This document shows, one piece after another, positions 18,434 to 27,641 of a DNA stretch of 64,000 nucleotides. The notes beneath the pieces are model-generated. The model did no database searches and was not told the DNA's origin. It worked only from the letters and a program-made list of their open reading frames with translations. Both the position numbers and the translations under genes were made by a program. Numbering within the stretch: the stretch's first letter is position 1; the number at the start of each line of letters is the position of its first letter. The stretch is from Rhizobium etli CFN 42 (GTDB lineage: Bacteria > Pseudomonadota > Alphaproteobacteria > Rhizobiales > Rhizobiaceae), in assembly GCF_000092045.1 (NCBI RefSeq), contig NC_007761.1, positions 2,483,001-2,547,000 on the forward strand, given 5' to 3'.

Positions 18434-19624
18434 TCAATGCAATGACGGCGCCGCCGATGTGCCGCTCAGCGAGCGGTATTCCCAGGCGGCGACGATGATC
18501 AGCACCAGCGTCGCCAGGATGCCGAGCAGATAGACCTCGAGGAAGGGCGCCGCGAAGGCCAGCAGGACCACCAGCAACAGGCCGGCAAGATGCGACAGCG
18601 GCATCTGTCCGCTGGTCGCGCCCTTGAACCAGAGATTGCCGACGAGGAACAGGCCGGAGCCGCCGAGCACCGCCGCGGCGATGCCGAAGTCGCCCGTCTC
18701 GTGCGGATGCGAGAACATGAATTCAACCGCCACCGCATGCACGATGATCCCGGCAAGGATCGGAATATGCCCATAGGTGAAAGCTTGCCGCGCCAAGGCA
18801 CCCGGCGTTTCCTCATGTTCGATGCGATGGGCGGCGCGCCCGTGGCCGAAGCGGAAATAAAGCCACCACATGGCGACGGTGCCAACGAAGCCGGTGACGA
18901 AGACGATGCTTGTCAGTCCCGAGATCGGCATCTCGGAAAAGGTACGGCCGGAAACGAGAATCGCTTCGCCGAGGCAGATGATAACGAAGAGCGCGCAGCG
19001 CTCGGCCATATGCGCACCTGACACGTCCCAGTCGCTTGGAACCGAACGGCCGAGCCCCGGCACTGCAAAGCCTGCGGCTGGCCCGGCATATTCAATCGCA
19101 AGCGCAACCATCCAGGCAATCAGCCTGGCTTCGTGTTCGACCAGGCCACCGCCGATCCAGAAGGCGCCGGCCACCGCAAGCCATGCGGTGATGCGGACGA
19201 AATTCAGCGTATTGGCCCGGTCGACGCGCGTCATCGCATAGGTCGTAAACAATGAGCGTCCGACCTGCATCGCCACATGGGCGCCGGCAAAGAGCAGTCC
19301 CTTGTCGCCGAAGGCCTCAGGGATGGACGCGGAAAGCACCAGCCCGAGCATCATCAGCACCACCAGCATGCCGCGCACCGGCATCTTCTCTGGATCCAGC
19401 CAATTCGTCACCCAGGCGGTAAAAATCCAAACCCACCAGACGGCGAAGGTCAGCAGCGCCGCTTCGGCGGCGCCGAGCGGCGTATAATGGGCGGCGAGCG
19501 CATGCGAAAGCTGCGAGATCGAAAAGACGAAGACCAGGTCGAAGAACAGCTCGAGGAAGGTCACCTTGCTGCCGGCCGCGCTTCCCTTGTTGCGCAGCCA
19601 GTTCTTCCTATTCGCTTTCGCCAT
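18434..19624 (-). CDS. Low temperature requirement A (LtrA) family membrane protein
   Basis: 396 residues and highly hydrophobic, with about ten predicted membrane helices. The LtrA hallmark TFLELFFDLVFVFSISQL occurs at the N-terminus, followed by WVWIFTAWVTNWLDPE and ERCALFVIICLGEAILVSG. The name comes from a Listeria locus needed for growth in the cold; the biochemical role is unknown. The ATG at 19624 has GGGGGAC upstream and is preferred over 19642. The DUF971 gene lies upstream on the same strand, 28 nt away, which suggests co-transcription. Confidence 0.85.
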   Translation of the reverse strand: MAKANRKNWLRNKGSAAGSKVTFLELFFDLVFVFSISQLSHALAAHYTPLGAAEAALLTFAVWWVWIFTAWVTNWLDPEKMPVRGMLVVLMMLGLVLSASIPEAFGDKGLLFAGAHVAMQVGRSLFTTYAMTRVDRANTLNFVRITAWLAVAGAFWIGGGLVEHEARLIAWMVALAIEYAGPAAGFAVPGLGRSVPSDWDVSGAHMAERCALFVIICLGEAILVSGRTFSEMPISGLTSIVFVTGFVGTVAMWWLYFRFGHGRAAHRIEHEETPGALARQAFTYGHIPILAGIIVHAVAVEFMFSHPHETGDFGIAAAVLGGSGLFLVGNLWFKGATSGQMPLSHLAGLLLVVLLAFAAPFLEVYLLGILATLVLIIVAAWEYRSLSGTSAAPSLH

Positions 19625-19652
19625 GAGTCCCCCGATGGCCATGGATTGAAAT

Positions 19653-20027
19653 TCAGCGCGGCTTTTCCGCCGTGTCGCGGTTCATGCCCTTTTCCCGGAG
19701 CTCGTCCTCATAGGCTGAAAACAGCTCCGCCCCCCGTTCGCCCAGTTCACGCAGGTAGGTCCAGGTGTAGATGCCGGTATCGTGCATGTCGTCGAAACCG
19801 ATTCGGACCGCATAATTGCCGGTCGGCGTCATCGAGACGATCGCGACGTTGCGCTTGCCCGGCACCGTCACCTTCTGCCCCGGCCCGTGGCCCTGGACCT
19901 CGGCAGACGGTGAAAGAACGCGCAGGAGTTCGGCCGAAAGGTCGAAGCTCTGGCCGTCGTTGAAGGTCACCACCAGCCGCTGCCGGTCCTTTGAAACGCG
20001 AAGTTCGCTCGGCCAGATATCGCTCAT
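19653..20027 (-). CDS. DUF971 family protein
   Basis: 124 residues with the DUF971 pattern: WPSELRVSKDRQRLVVTFNDG at the N-terminus, then VGxRNVAIVSMTPTGNYAVRIGFDDMHDTGIYTWTYL with the conserved HDTGIY motif. The domain is related to the N-terminal part of gamma-butyrobetaine hydroxylase, and stand-alone copies often sit near Mrp/ApbC or molybdenum cofactor genes. Here it is divergent from moaA. The ATG at 20027 has GAGG 9 nt upstream; the ATG at 20036 would abut it, so 20027 is chosen. Confidence 0.82.
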   Translation of the reverse strand: MSDIWPSELRVSKDRQRLVVTFNDGQSFDLSAELLRVLSPSAEVQGHGPGQKVTVPGKRNVAIVSMTPTGNYAVRIGFDDMHDTGIYTWTYLRELGERGAELFSAYEDELREKGMNRDTAEKPR

Positions 20028-20209
20028 CTCTATCATCCTCTTTCCCCTGGAGAAGTAGGCGTTCGGCTTTTTCGAGGCAAGCGCAAATTAGCGTGTGCGA
20101 GATCCGTTTCCCTTGACGGGGCAATCACATATGCACAAATAGAAACCTGTCGCTTGAAAAACGGGGCCATCCCGCTTGGCGCGCTTCAAATCCCCCCGCG
20201 GAGGAATTG

Positions 20210-21256
20210 GTGAATAACAGAGTGGGAACGATAGGCAACGCATCGCCGCTCACGGCTGATGCACATCCGATGATCGACCCTTTCGGCCGGGCGGTCACCT
20301 ATCTCCGCGTTTCCGTCACCGACCGCTGCGACTTCCGCTGCACCTATTGCATGGCGGAGAACATGACCTTTCTGCCGAAGAAGGATCTCTTGACGCTCGA
20401 AGAGCTCGACCGCCTCTGTTCCGCCTTTATCGCCAAGGGCGTCAGCAAGATCAGGCTGACCGGCGGCGAGCCGCTGGTGCGCAAGAACATCATGTATCTG
20501 GTGCGCAAGCTCGGCGCAAAGATCGGCTCCGGCCTGGATGAGCTGACGCTTACGACCAACGGCTCACAGCTTTCCCGCCATGCCGCCGAGCTTCATGATT
20601 GCGGCGTGCGCCGCATCAACGTCTCGCTCGACACGCTTGATCCCGACAAGTTCCGCAAGATCACCCGCTGGGGCGATTTCGACAAGGTCATGGAAGGTAT
20701 TGACGCCGCCCAGAAGGCCGGCATCAAAATCAAGCTCAACGCCGTGGCGCTGAAGAATTTCAACGATGCCGAGATACCCGATCTCCTGCGCTTCGCCCAT
20801 GGCCGCGGCATGGACCTCACCGTCATCGAAACCATGCCGATGGGTGAGATCGAAGAGGACCGCACGGACCAATACCTGCCACTCTCAGAACTGCGCGCCG
20901 ATCTCGAACGTCAGTTCACGCTAACCGACATAGACTACCAGACCGGCGGCCCGGCGCGTTACGTCAGGGTTTCCGAGACGGGCGGCCGCCTCGGCTTCAT
21001 CACGCCGATGACCCATAATTTCTGCGAGAGCTGCAACCGCGTCCGGCTCACCTGCACCGGCACGCTTTATATGTGCCTCGGCCAGAACGACGCCGCGGAT
21101 CTGCGCGCCGCACTGCGCGCCACCGAAGACGACGCCCTCCTCCACGCCGCCATCGACGAGGCCATCACCCGCAAGCCGAAAGGCCACGACTTCATCATCG
21201 ACCGGACGCATAATAGGCCAGCTGTGGCCCGGCACATGAGTGTCACTGGTGGGTGA
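20210..21256 (+). CDS. moaA: GTP 3',8-cyclase, molybdenum cofactor biosynthesis protein A
   Basis: A radical SAM enzyme that converts GTP to 3',8-cyclo-GTP, the first step of molybdopterin synthesis, with MoaC. The 348-residue protein has the radical SAM triad Cys40-x3-Cys44-x2-Cys47, the second cluster ligands Cys272, Cys275 and Cys289 ([12 protein letters not shown]) and the conserved C-terminal Gly-Gly tail (VTGG). The start is probably the GTG at 20210, with GAGGA just upstream; a TTG at 20207 is in frame. mobA and mobB for the guanylylation step lie 13 kb downstream. Confidence 0.94.
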   Translation: MNNRVGTIGNASPLTADAHPMIDPFGRAVTYLRVSVTDRCDFRCTYCMAENMTFLPKKDLLTLEELDRLCSAFIAKGVSKIRLTGGEPLVRKNIMYLVRKLGAKIGSGLDELTLTTNGSQLSRHAAELHDCGVRRINVSLDTLDPDKFRKITRWGDFDKVMEGIDAAQKAGIKIKLNAVALKNFNDAEIPDLLRFAHGRGMDLTVIETMPMGEIEEDRTDQYLPLSELRADLERQFTLTDIDYQTGGPARYVRVSETGGRLGFITPMTHNFCESCNRVRLTCTGTLYMCLGQNDAADLRAALRATEDDALLHAAIDEAITRKPKGHDFIIDRTHNRPAVARHMSVTGG

Positions 21257-21365
21257 GAGGCGGTCCCGCGACGCGGGAGCGATCGATCCAGTGAATCGAT
21301 CGCAGCGTCGAACGCCCTGAGCCTACGCGAAGGGCCAGGCAACGGTGCGGCGGCTAACCTATCCC

Positions 21366-21715
21366 ATTACCCAGGCTTACGCGCACAAATCGCAAACCGC
21401 TCCTGCACCATGCGCTCCAACCCGCGCAGGAACAGTATCGCGCCTGTGCCCAGTGAGTATCCCCGAGCTTGCGGTCGACCACGATATCCGTAAAGCCCCC
21501 TGACGGAGAAGATCGACCACCGCTTCGACCGGCATCTCCTTGGCAAAGTGTACGCGGGAGCGGATGTTCTGATGGCGCGCCATCATTTCCGGCGACATGT
21601 GGCTCGCCGCAGGCTTGCCAGTGATCTTCGTCCAGAGCTTTTGTAGGCCCTTGACCCAGGTCTCCCTGCCCATATTGCCGTCGACGATCAGCACCTTCCT
21701 GCCGGGCTCTATCCT
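21366..21715 (-). pseudogene. Remnant of a SAM-dependent methyltransferase (C-terminal half)
   Basis: Read on the minus strand, EPGRKVLIVDGNMGRETW continues into KITGKPAASHMSPEMMARHQ and HFAKEMPVEAVVDLLRQG. It then shifts frame to GFTDIVVDRKLGDTHWAQAR and shifts again to GLERMVQERFAICARKPG ending at 21366. This is the pattern of a type-11-like methyltransferase C-terminus (PGG-like strand 4 with LIVD, a final RFAICARKP strand). The N-terminal SAM-binding half is gone at about 21715, exactly where the opposite-strand ABC remnant begins. The family assignment is mine from pattern memory. Confidence 0.55.
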
Positions 21716-22144
21716 GGCAGGCGCGCTGCTGTTGTCGCTGACCTCGATCGTCTCGAAGTCGATTTCGGGGGCGCGCGCCCGTCGTCTTCCCGATCGGCAT
21801 CATCACCGCGCTGGTCGGCCGACGGCCAGCGCCAGCTCGTCTCCGTCGCCCGGGCGCTCGTGCGCGAGCCCGAGATCATGCTGATGGACGAACCGACAAG
21901 CGCATTAGACCTCCACCGTCAGATCCACGTGCTCGATTTCATGCGCCGCCGGGCGCGCGCCAAAGCCATGCTCGTCCTGATCGCCAAGGTGCTGGTCATC
22001 CCCAACGGCCGCATGCACGCCTGCGGCGCCCCCAGGGACGTCGTCACCGCCGAGATGCTGCGGGAGATCTATCGGGTCGAGGCCCGGGTGGAGAAATGCT
22101 CTATGGACCACGATCATGTCATCGTGGATGGGACGGCGCATTGA
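21715..22144 (+). pseudogene. Remnant of an iron-complex (FecCD/FecE-type) ABC transporter
   Basis: Three pieces in three frames: AGALLLSLTSIVSKSISG and then VVFPIGIITALVG, as at the C-terminus of a FecCD permease. Next, from about 21818, comes DGQRQLVSVARALVREPEIMLMDEPTSALDL, the ABC signature and Walker B of a FecE-like ATPase, continuing to VTAEMLREIYRVEARVE and a stop at 22144. The end of the permease, the Walker A half of the ATPase and the 5' part of the permease are missing. This is a decayed siderophore or metal-chelate importer. Confidence 0.7.
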
Positions 22145-22165
22145 GGCCGGCAAAATCAGTCTGCC

Positions 22166-23116
22166 TCAGTCGATCAATCGCTGCGCGGTGAACTTGTCCG
22201 TAACAAGCATGTCGATGACCCCAACGCGGAGTGCACCTGCAATAGCGTTGGTCTTTTTGGCACCGCCGGCAAGCGCGATGACCCGGTCCACCCGTTCGAG
22301 ATCCTCGAGTGGAAGCCCTATGACCCGGTCGTCCAGCGGCGTCTTGACCGGCTTGCCGTTCTTATCGAAGAAGCGCAGTGAGATATCGCCGACGGCTCCC
22401 GCTTCCGCGAGATCGGAGAGTTCGCGTGACGAAAAGATATTCCCGGATCGAGCGAGAAGTTCGGAGGGCTCGACGGCTCCGATGCCCACAATCGCCAGCG
22501 TGATGCTGCCGAATAGGTCCATTGTCTCGCGGACGAAGGGGTCGGCCTGCATCAGCAGTTTTGCCTCTCTTGATGTCGTCACGCCCTGCACGGGGAGCAG
22601 TTTCGGCTCGGCGCCGGTCAGCCGCGCAAGCCGCGTGGTCAGCTGCGTCGCATGCGTCTGCACGGAAGGATCGCCCATGCCTCCCAGGGTCTGGACGACA
22701 TATTTCGCCTGAGCGCTCTTCTGCGGGTGAATGTTCTCGACCATCTTGAAGATGGTCTGGCTCCAGCTCGAAACGCCGATGATCTCCCCTGGCGCAAGCG
22801 TCACCTCCAGGAGATGCGCCGCCGCCTCGCCGATGCGGGCCATGATGGCGCCGTCCCGGTCTTCGGTGCATTCGACGACGATCGCCTCCGGCAGATCGTA
22901 TTTCTCGCGAAGCGCGCCCTCGAGCTCGCTATAGGTGCCGACGGGAGGGATGACGCTGGTTCGCACGATATCTTCGGCCTCGGCACGTTTGAGCATGCGC
23001 GATACCGTCGCCTGCGACAGGCGAAGGTGTTGTGCGATCTCCGCCTGCCGCCGCCCCTCGATGTGGTACATCTGGGCGACCCTTGAAATGAGGCGGAGTT
23101 CGTTGAGGCGAGTCAT
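22166..23116 (-). CDS. SorC-family sugar-responsive transcriptional regulator
   Basis: 316 residues: an N-terminal helix-turn-helix (about 15-50, GRRQAEIAQHLRLSQATVSRMLKRA) followed by a sugar-phosphate-binding domain of the SorC/DeoR type, with GVSSWSQTIFKMV and TLGGMGDPSVQTHATQL near 110-165 and VGIGAVEP near 215. Such proteins (EryD, SorC, DhaS-like) bind a phosphorylated intermediate of the pathway they control. It is the first regulator beside an FGGY kinase and a split transketolase on the same strand, 21 nt downstream of the kinase stop. A palindrome matching one in the divergent promoter lies just upstream of its ATG. Confidence 0.9.
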   Translation of the reverse strand: MTRLNELRLISRVAQMYHIEGRRQAEIAQHLRLSQATVSRMLKRAEAEDIVRTSVIPPVGTYSELEGALREKYDLPEAIVVECTEDRDGAIMARIGEAAAHLLEVTLAPGEIIGVSSWSQTIFKMVENIHPQKSAQAKYVVQTLGGMGDPSVQTHATQLTTRLARLTGAEPKLLPVQGVTTSREAKLLMQADPFVRETMDLFGSITLAIVGIGAVEPSELLARSGNIFSSRELSDLAEAGAVGDISLRFFDKNGKPVKTPLDDRVIGLPLEDLERVDRVIALAGGAKKTNAIAGALRVGVIDMLVTDKFTAQRLID

Positions 23117-23129
23117 CGCTGATCCCGGA

Positions 23130-23145
23130 GTGAATTTTTATTCAC
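23130..23145. promoter_or_regulatory. Palindrome upstream of the SorC-type regulator
   Basis: GTGAATTTTTATTCAC is a perfect 6-bp inverted repeat with a TTTT centre. It overlaps the kinase stop codon and ends 14 bp before the regulator ATG. It resembles GTGAATAATTATTCTC at 26593-26608, suggesting a common operator for this regulator. Confidence 0.55.
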
Positions 23146-24604
23146 CTTTAGCCTGTGTTTCGCGGGACGTCGAGCGGGCAAGCGCATCATTCCAGGTCGC
23201 CAGAAGGGCCTCTCGGTCCATGACCTGCGGCTCGATGGTCTGGCTGTTTCGCGGCAGCTCCGAGACGACTTGGAGATCGCTCCACAAGCCGAGGGAGAGG
23301 CCCGCCAGATAAGCGGCGCCGAGAGCCGACGCCTCGGGTGCTTCGCATTGGATCACGGGATGCTCTATAAGATCCGAGACGCACTGCATCAGAAAGCGGT
23401 TCTGGCTCGGTCCCCCATCCACATAGAGCGCCCCGAGTTCGCCGCCGCTCTGCGCCCGCATGGCCGCGATCACATCATGCACCTGGAAGGCGATGGAATC
23501 GGTTACCGACCGCGCCATCTGCGCGCGTGTCGTATTGAAGTTGATCTGGGAGAACAAAGCACGGGCGCCGGAATTCCAGTAAGGCGCACCCAGCCCCACG
23601 AACGCCGGCACGAAGCCAGGCGCGCCCGGCCCGGCGCTCGCCGCAAGTTCGACGAGGGCAGCCACGTCAGCCAGGCCAAGAATATCCGCCATCCAGGGAA
23701 GGCTGGCGGCGCAAACGAGGATATTGCCCTCGAAAGCGAAGGTCGGCTTTCCCGCGATGCGCCATGCGACGGTGGTTGTGATGCCATTGCGCGGGGCGAT
23801 GAATTGCGGCAGCGTCGTCATGACCGAAGAGCCGGTGCCGAAGGTCACCTTGCCGTCGCCCGGCTTGAATGCGCCATGGCCGAACAGGGCTGCGTGGCTG
23901 TCTCCGATCGCGGCCATGATAGGCGTGCCGTCGGGCACCCCGGGCAATCCTTGCGTTCTGCCGAAATCGCCAGAGCTGTCGAGCACCTCCGGCAGGAGCG
24001 CGATATCGACGCCGAAGATCTCGCCAAGTTCCTCGCTCCATCTCTGTTCCCTGAGATCGAACAACTGGCTCCTGGCGGCATTCGAAGCGTCGCAGACATG
24101 CCGGCGCCCGCCCGTCAGGCAGTGAATGAGCCAACTGTCGACCGTTCCCAGCCGCACCGATCGCCCGGCCGGGATCCGGTCGAGCAGCCATCGGAATTTC
24201 GAACCCGGAAACATCGGATCCAATGGCAGGCCGGTCAGCGCCTGCACACGGTCGAGGCGGCCTTCGACAATGAGACGTTCGCAATCCGGCGCCGTTCGAC
24301 GGCACTGCCAGCTGACCACTGGTCCGAGCGCATCTCCCGTTTCGGCATCCCAGGCGGTAACGGACTCGCGCTGGTTGGAAATGGCTACGGCCTCGATCGT
24401 CGCATCGGGGCCGGCCTTCAGGCAGGCGTCGATCGCTTCGCAGACCGATGCGTAGAGCCGGCGCGGATCTTGTTCGACCCAGCCTTCCTTCGGATAGGAG
24501 ATGCCGACTGGAGCGGAACCCCTGCCGATGATTTCTCCCTTTTCGGAAACGAGAACTGCCTTTGAATTGGTCGTACCCTGGTCGATTGCCAGAATTGCCC
24601 GCAT
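23138..24604 (-). CDS. FGGY-family carbohydrate kinase
   Basis: 488 residues of the glycerol/xylulose/erythritol kinase family. The N-terminal ATP-phosphate loop is AIDQGTTNSKA (Asp7). The catalytic base is probably Asp235 in GDSHAALFG, and the second domain has FGTGSSVM and YVDGGPSQN. GGAGGA stands 6 nt before the ATG at 24604, better than the in-frame GTG at 24616. It resembles glycerol kinase in sequence style, but its neighbours (transketolase halves, ribose-type transporter, SDR) point to phosphorylation of a ketose or polyol rather than glycerol. It is the third gene of a minus-strand unit that ends with the regulator. Confidence 0.88.
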   Translation of the reverse strand: MRAILAIDQGTTNSKAVLVSEKGEIIGRGSAPVGISYPKEGWVEQDPRRLYASVCEAIDACLKAGPDATIEAVAISNQRESVTAWDAETGDALGPVVSWQCRRTAPDCERLIVEGRLDRVQALTGLPLDPMFPGSKFRWLLDRIPAGRSVRLGTVDSWLIHCLTGGRRHVCDASNAARSQLFDLREQRWSEELGEIFGVDIALLPEVLDSSGDFGRTQGLPGVPDGTPIMAAIGDSHAALFGHGAFKPGDGKVTFGTGSSVMTTLPQFIAPRNGITTTVAWRIAGKPTFAFEGNILVCAASLPWMADILGLADVAALVELAASAGPGAPGFVPAFVGLGAPYWNSGARALFSQINFNTTRAQMARSVTDSIAFQVHDVIAAMRAQSGGELGALYVDGGPSQNRFLMQCVSDLIEHPVIQCEAPEASALGAAYLAGLSLGLWSDLQVVSELPRNSQTIEPQVMDREALLATWNDALARSTSRETQAKGE

Positions 24605-24672
24605 TTTATCCTCCACAGATCAGGCGGCGGCCGCGGCGGCAAATGCGCCCCGGCCGCTTCACGCGATCCCAA

Positions 24673-25629
24673 TTACTTGCGCTTGATCAGCGCCTGTGCA
24701 GCGTCGGCGATGGCGGATGGCGACATCCCGTATTCGTCGAGCAGGAACTCTGCCGAACCGGTCGGGGCGTAGACGCCGGGAACGCCGAGACGTTTCATCG
24801 GCACCGGGGCATTATCGACCACCACTTCGGCGACCGCGGAGCCGAGCCCGCCAAAGATCGAATGCTCTTCGGCCGTGACAATCGCTCCGGTTTCCCTAGC
24901 CGCGGCGATGATGGCCTCCTCGTCGATCGGACGAACCGTTGCGAGATTGAGCACCCTGGCATCGATGCCGCGTTCGGCGAGAATCTCGGCAGCCTTCACG
25001 ATGCGATGGGTCAAGGTGCCATTGGCGATCAGCGTGACGTCGGAACCTTGGCGGAGGAGATTCGCCTTGCCGAGTTCGAACCTGTGGCCCTCCGGCAGAA
25101 GGTCGGGCACACCGACCCGTGACAGACGCAGGAAACAGGGACCGCTGTAGGTCGCTGCCCAGGCAACGGCAGCGGCGGTCTCGATCCGGTCGCAGGGCGC
25201 GATAACAGGAAGATTGGGCAGGACCCGCGTCCAGGCGAAGTCTTCGATCGAGTGATGAGTCGGCCCCAGTTCGCCATAGGCCATTCCGGAAGAGATGCCC
25301 ACCAGCTTTACGTTGGCATTCGAGTACGAAATATCGGCCTTGATCTGCTCCAGCGACCGGCCAGTGAGAAACGGCGCGGCGCCGCACACGAAGGGCAGCC
25401 GTCCGCCATTGGCGAGGCCTGCTCCGACGCCGACCATGTTCTGCTCGGCGATGCCGACATTGACGAGGCGCTCTCCAAACTTCGCCTTGAAGCCGCCGAG
25501 CTTGGAGGAACCGACGGAGTCGTTGCAGACGGCAACGATCATTTCGTTTTCAGCTGCCAGCTGCTCGAGCGTGGAGGCGAATGCGTCGCGGCAATCGTGA
25601 AGCTTGGGTGGGTTTACTGGCGCGTTCAT
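24673..25629 (-). CDS. Transketolase, C-terminal (pyrimidine-binding) subunit
   Basis: 318 residues carrying the Pyr and C-terminal domains of a split transketolase. The catalytic-type Glu is in NVGIAEQNMVGVGAGLA near residue 60, followed by the HHSIEDFAW segment and the C-terminal domain from TLIANGTL. The start ATG overlaps the stop codon of the N-terminal subunit gene (TAATG), so the two subunits are translationally coupled. Split transketolases of this kind appear in dedicated carbohydrate pathways rather than in the housekeeping pentose phosphate pathway, where a single 660-residue enzyme is usual. The donor ketose phosphate is unknown. Confidence 0.88.
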   Translation of the reverse strand: MNAPVNPPKLHDCRDAFASTLEQLAAENEMIVAVCNDSVGSSKLGGFKAKFGERLVNVGIAEQNMVGVGAGLANGGRLPFVCGAAPFLTGRSLEQIKADISYSNANVKLVGISSGMAYGELGPTHHSIEDFAWTRVLPNLPVIAPCDRIETAAAVAWAATYSGPCFLRLSRVGVPDLLPEGHRFELGKANLLRQGSDVTLIANGTLTHRIVKAAEILAERGIDARVLNLATVRPIDEEAIIAAARETGAIVTAEEHSIFGGLGSAVAEVVVDNAPVPMKRLGVPGVYAPTGSAEFLLDEYGMSPSAIADAAQALIKRK

Positions 25630-26438
25630 TACAGTGCCTCCGACAATTCTGCCAATGCGATTTCGTATTGTTCCTTGCTCGGCACCTTATGATGCCACTC
25701 GACCCGGTCCTGCATGAAGGAGATTCCGTGGCCCTTGTTGGTATGGGCGACGATGCAGTGCGGCCCTGAACCCCGGCGTTCGAGAGCCGGAACGATCTCG
25801 CCCATATTGTTGCCGTCGATCTCGGTGACTTCCCAGCCGAAGGCTTCGAGCTTCGGACGAAGCGGAGCGAGATCGTTGGTTTCGGCAAGTGCTGCGCCCT
25901 GCTGGAACCTGTTGTGATCGATGATCAAGGTCAAGTTGTCGAGCTTGAACTGGGCTGCCGCCATGATCGCTTCCCAGTTGGAGCCCTCCTGCATCTCACC
26001 GTCGCCGGTAACGACATAGGTATGATATCCAGCGCCCGAGAGCTTGGCGGCTTTCGCCATTCCCACCGCGACCGGAAGGCCGTGGCCGAGCGGACCGGTA
26101 TTGGTTTCGACGCCAGGAACCTTGTTGCAGTTCGGATGCCCGTTCAGCCTCGAATGCGGCTGCAGGAAGGTGGAAATCTCCTCCTCCGGGATGAAGCCGC
26201 GCTTTGCGAGTGTCACATAGAGGGCGCAAGCCGTATGTCCCTTTGAAAGAACGAACCTGTCGCGGTCGGGATGCTTCGGCTGGTCCGGCCAGACATTCAG
26301 CACACGAAAATAGAGCGCGGTCAAAATGTCGATGACCGACATCTCCCCGCCGATGTGGCCGGCGCCCGCTTCAAAGACCGCCTGGAGATCGCGCAATCGG
26401 ATCTGGCGGGCAATGCGCTCAAGTTCTGTCGTATCCAT
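25629..26438 (-). CDS. Transketolase, N-terminal (thiamine diphosphate-binding) subunit
   Basis: 269 residues with the thiamine diphosphate motif GDGEMQEGSNWEA ending in an Asn (LIIDHN) about 25 residues later, GHIGGEMS near 28-35, SKGHTACALY and TGPLGHGLPVAVG. It is the partner of the next gene and together they make one transketolase. The ATG at 26438 (AAGAGGAACC upstream) is preferred; the frame opens earlier at 26492. It is the first gene of the minus-strand unit transketolase A-B, kinase, regulator, and is divergent from the ABC transporter across a 214-bp control region. Confidence 0.9.
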   Translation of the reverse strand: MDTTELERIARQIRLRDLQAVFEAGAGHIGGEMSVIDILTALYFRVLNVWPDQPKHPDRDRFVLSKGHTACALYVTLAKRGFIPEEEISTFLQPHSRLNGHPNCNKVPGVETNTGPLGHGLPVAVGMAKAAKLSGAGYHTYVVTGDGEMQEGSNWEAIMAAAQFKLDNLTLIIDHNRFQQGAALAETNDLAPLRPKLEAFGWEVTEIDGNNMGEIVPALERRGSGPHCIVAHTNKGHGISFMQDRVEWHHKVPSKEQYEIALAELSEAL

Positions 26439-26456
26439 AAGGTTCCTCTTGATGCA

Positions 26457-26608
26457 TAAATATTCAGTTATCAATATTTTTGCACAACACACCGATTAGT
26501 CAAGCCTCCAAACGAGGTGTCTAACGAGGATATGCTGGTACAAATAGAGTTGACAGCCGGAAAGCAAGTTGTTAATGAATTTTCCAGCACGAGTGAATAA
26601 TTATTCTC
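26457..26608. promoter_or_regulatory. Divergent control region with operator-like palindromes
   Basis: The AT-rich gap between the transketolase and transporter genes contains three elements. AAATATT ... AATATTT is an inverted repeat (about 26458-26480) 20 bp upstream of the transketolase ATG. A perfect -35 hexamer TTGACA lies at 26550-26555 for the rightward promoter. GTGAATAATTATTCTC (26593-26608) is an 8-bp inverted repeat with one mismatch, 45 bp before the permease ATG. The last resembles the perfect palindrome at 23130-23145. TTGCACAA occurs twice (about 26479 and 26610). I infer binding by the SorC-type regulator. Confidence 0.55.
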
Positions 26609-26652
26609 GCTTGCACAAATATCGGATACAAGCCTAGGCATAGGGAGGAGAA

Positions 26653-27633
26653 ATGGTGGCGCTCGATATCAATGAACACAGGCTTTCGTCCGGCGCTTGG
26701 CTCGGAAAGCTCAAGGGAGCTACCGGTCCGCTGGTGGGATTGCTCGCGCTGTGTATCTTTCTGAGCTTCAGCACAGACACGTTTCTTTCGGTTAGAAACG
26801 GCCTCAATATCCTCGACCAGATCACCGTCCTCGGCATCATGGCAGTTGGAATGACCTTCGTCATCCTGATCGGCGGCATCGATCTGTCCGTCGGCTCTGC
26901 ACTTGCCCTGGCGATGATGGTCATGGGCTGGACCGCCAACGTCGCTGGTCTGCCGCTGCCTGTCGGGATCGCCTTCGCGCTGATCGCATCGGCCGTTTCC
27001 GGCCTCATCGTCGGGCTGCTGGTGACGCAGTTCAGGGTTCCAGCCTTCATCGCCACGCTTGCGATGATGTCGGCGGCGCGCGGCGTAGCAAACATGATCA
27101 CCGACGGTCAGCAGATCGTCGGCTTCCCCGACTGGTTCATGATGCTGGCGATCGATCGCCATTTCGGCGTCATGACGGCCACGGTCTTCCTCATGCTCGC
27201 GGTCGTTCTTGCGGCGTGGCTTTTCCTGCACTTCCGCTCCGAAGGCCGCATGCTCTACGCGGTGGGCGGCAACCCCGAAGTCGCACGCCTCGCAGGCATC
27301 AACGTTCCGCTGGTGACGATATCAGTCTATGTCGTGAGCGCCGTCCTTGCGGGGCTCGCAGGCATCGTGCTCGCCGCCCGCCTGGATTCCGTCCAGCCGT
27401 CGAGCGGCCTGGGTTATGAGCTGGACACCATCGCCGCGGTCGTCATCGGCGGGACATCGCTCTCCGGCGGCGCGGGCGGCATCGGGGGAACGCTGATCGG
27501 CGTCCTGATCATCGGCGTGCTTCGCAACGGCCTCAATCTTCTCAACGTTTCGCCCTTCCTGCAGCAGGTGATCATCGGGATCGTCATCGTGCTTGCGGTC
27601 GGCGCAGAGACCATTCGTCGGCGCCGCGCCTGA
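26653..27633 (+). CDS. Ribose-type ABC transporter permease
   Basis: 326 residues of the RbsC/BPD_transp_2 family with 8-10 membrane helices. Diagnostic parts are GMTFVILIGGIDLSVGS near residue 70 and the cytoplasmic-loop motif GGNPEVARLAGI near 205. The start has an excellent ribosome site (GGGAGGAG). It is the first gene of the rightward operon, followed by its binding protein and ATPase. Such transporters take up pentoses, hexoses, polyols or autoinducer-2. The long extension before the first helix (about 25 residues) is normal. Confidence 0.9.
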   Translation: MVALDINEHRLSSGAWLGKLKGATGPLVGLLALCIFLSFSTDTFLSVRNGLNILDQITVLGIMAVGMTFVILIGGIDLSVGSALALAMMVMGWTANVAGLPLPVGIAFALIASAVSGLIVGLLVTQFRVPAFIATLAMMSAARGVANMITDGQQIVGFPDWFMMLAIDRHFGVMTATVFLMLAVVLAAWLFLHFRSEGRMLYAVGGNPEVARLAGINVPLVTISVYVVSAVLAGLAGIVLAARLDSVQPSSGLGYELDTIAAVVIGGTSLSGGAGGIGGTLIGVLIIGVLRNGLNLLNVSPFLQQVIIGIVIVLAVGAETIRRRRA

Positions 27634-27641
27634 CGCGCATG

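Noticed and set aside
23270..24565. A 431-residue plus-strand frame
   Set aside because: It is antisense to the FGGY kinase, which has all family motifs.
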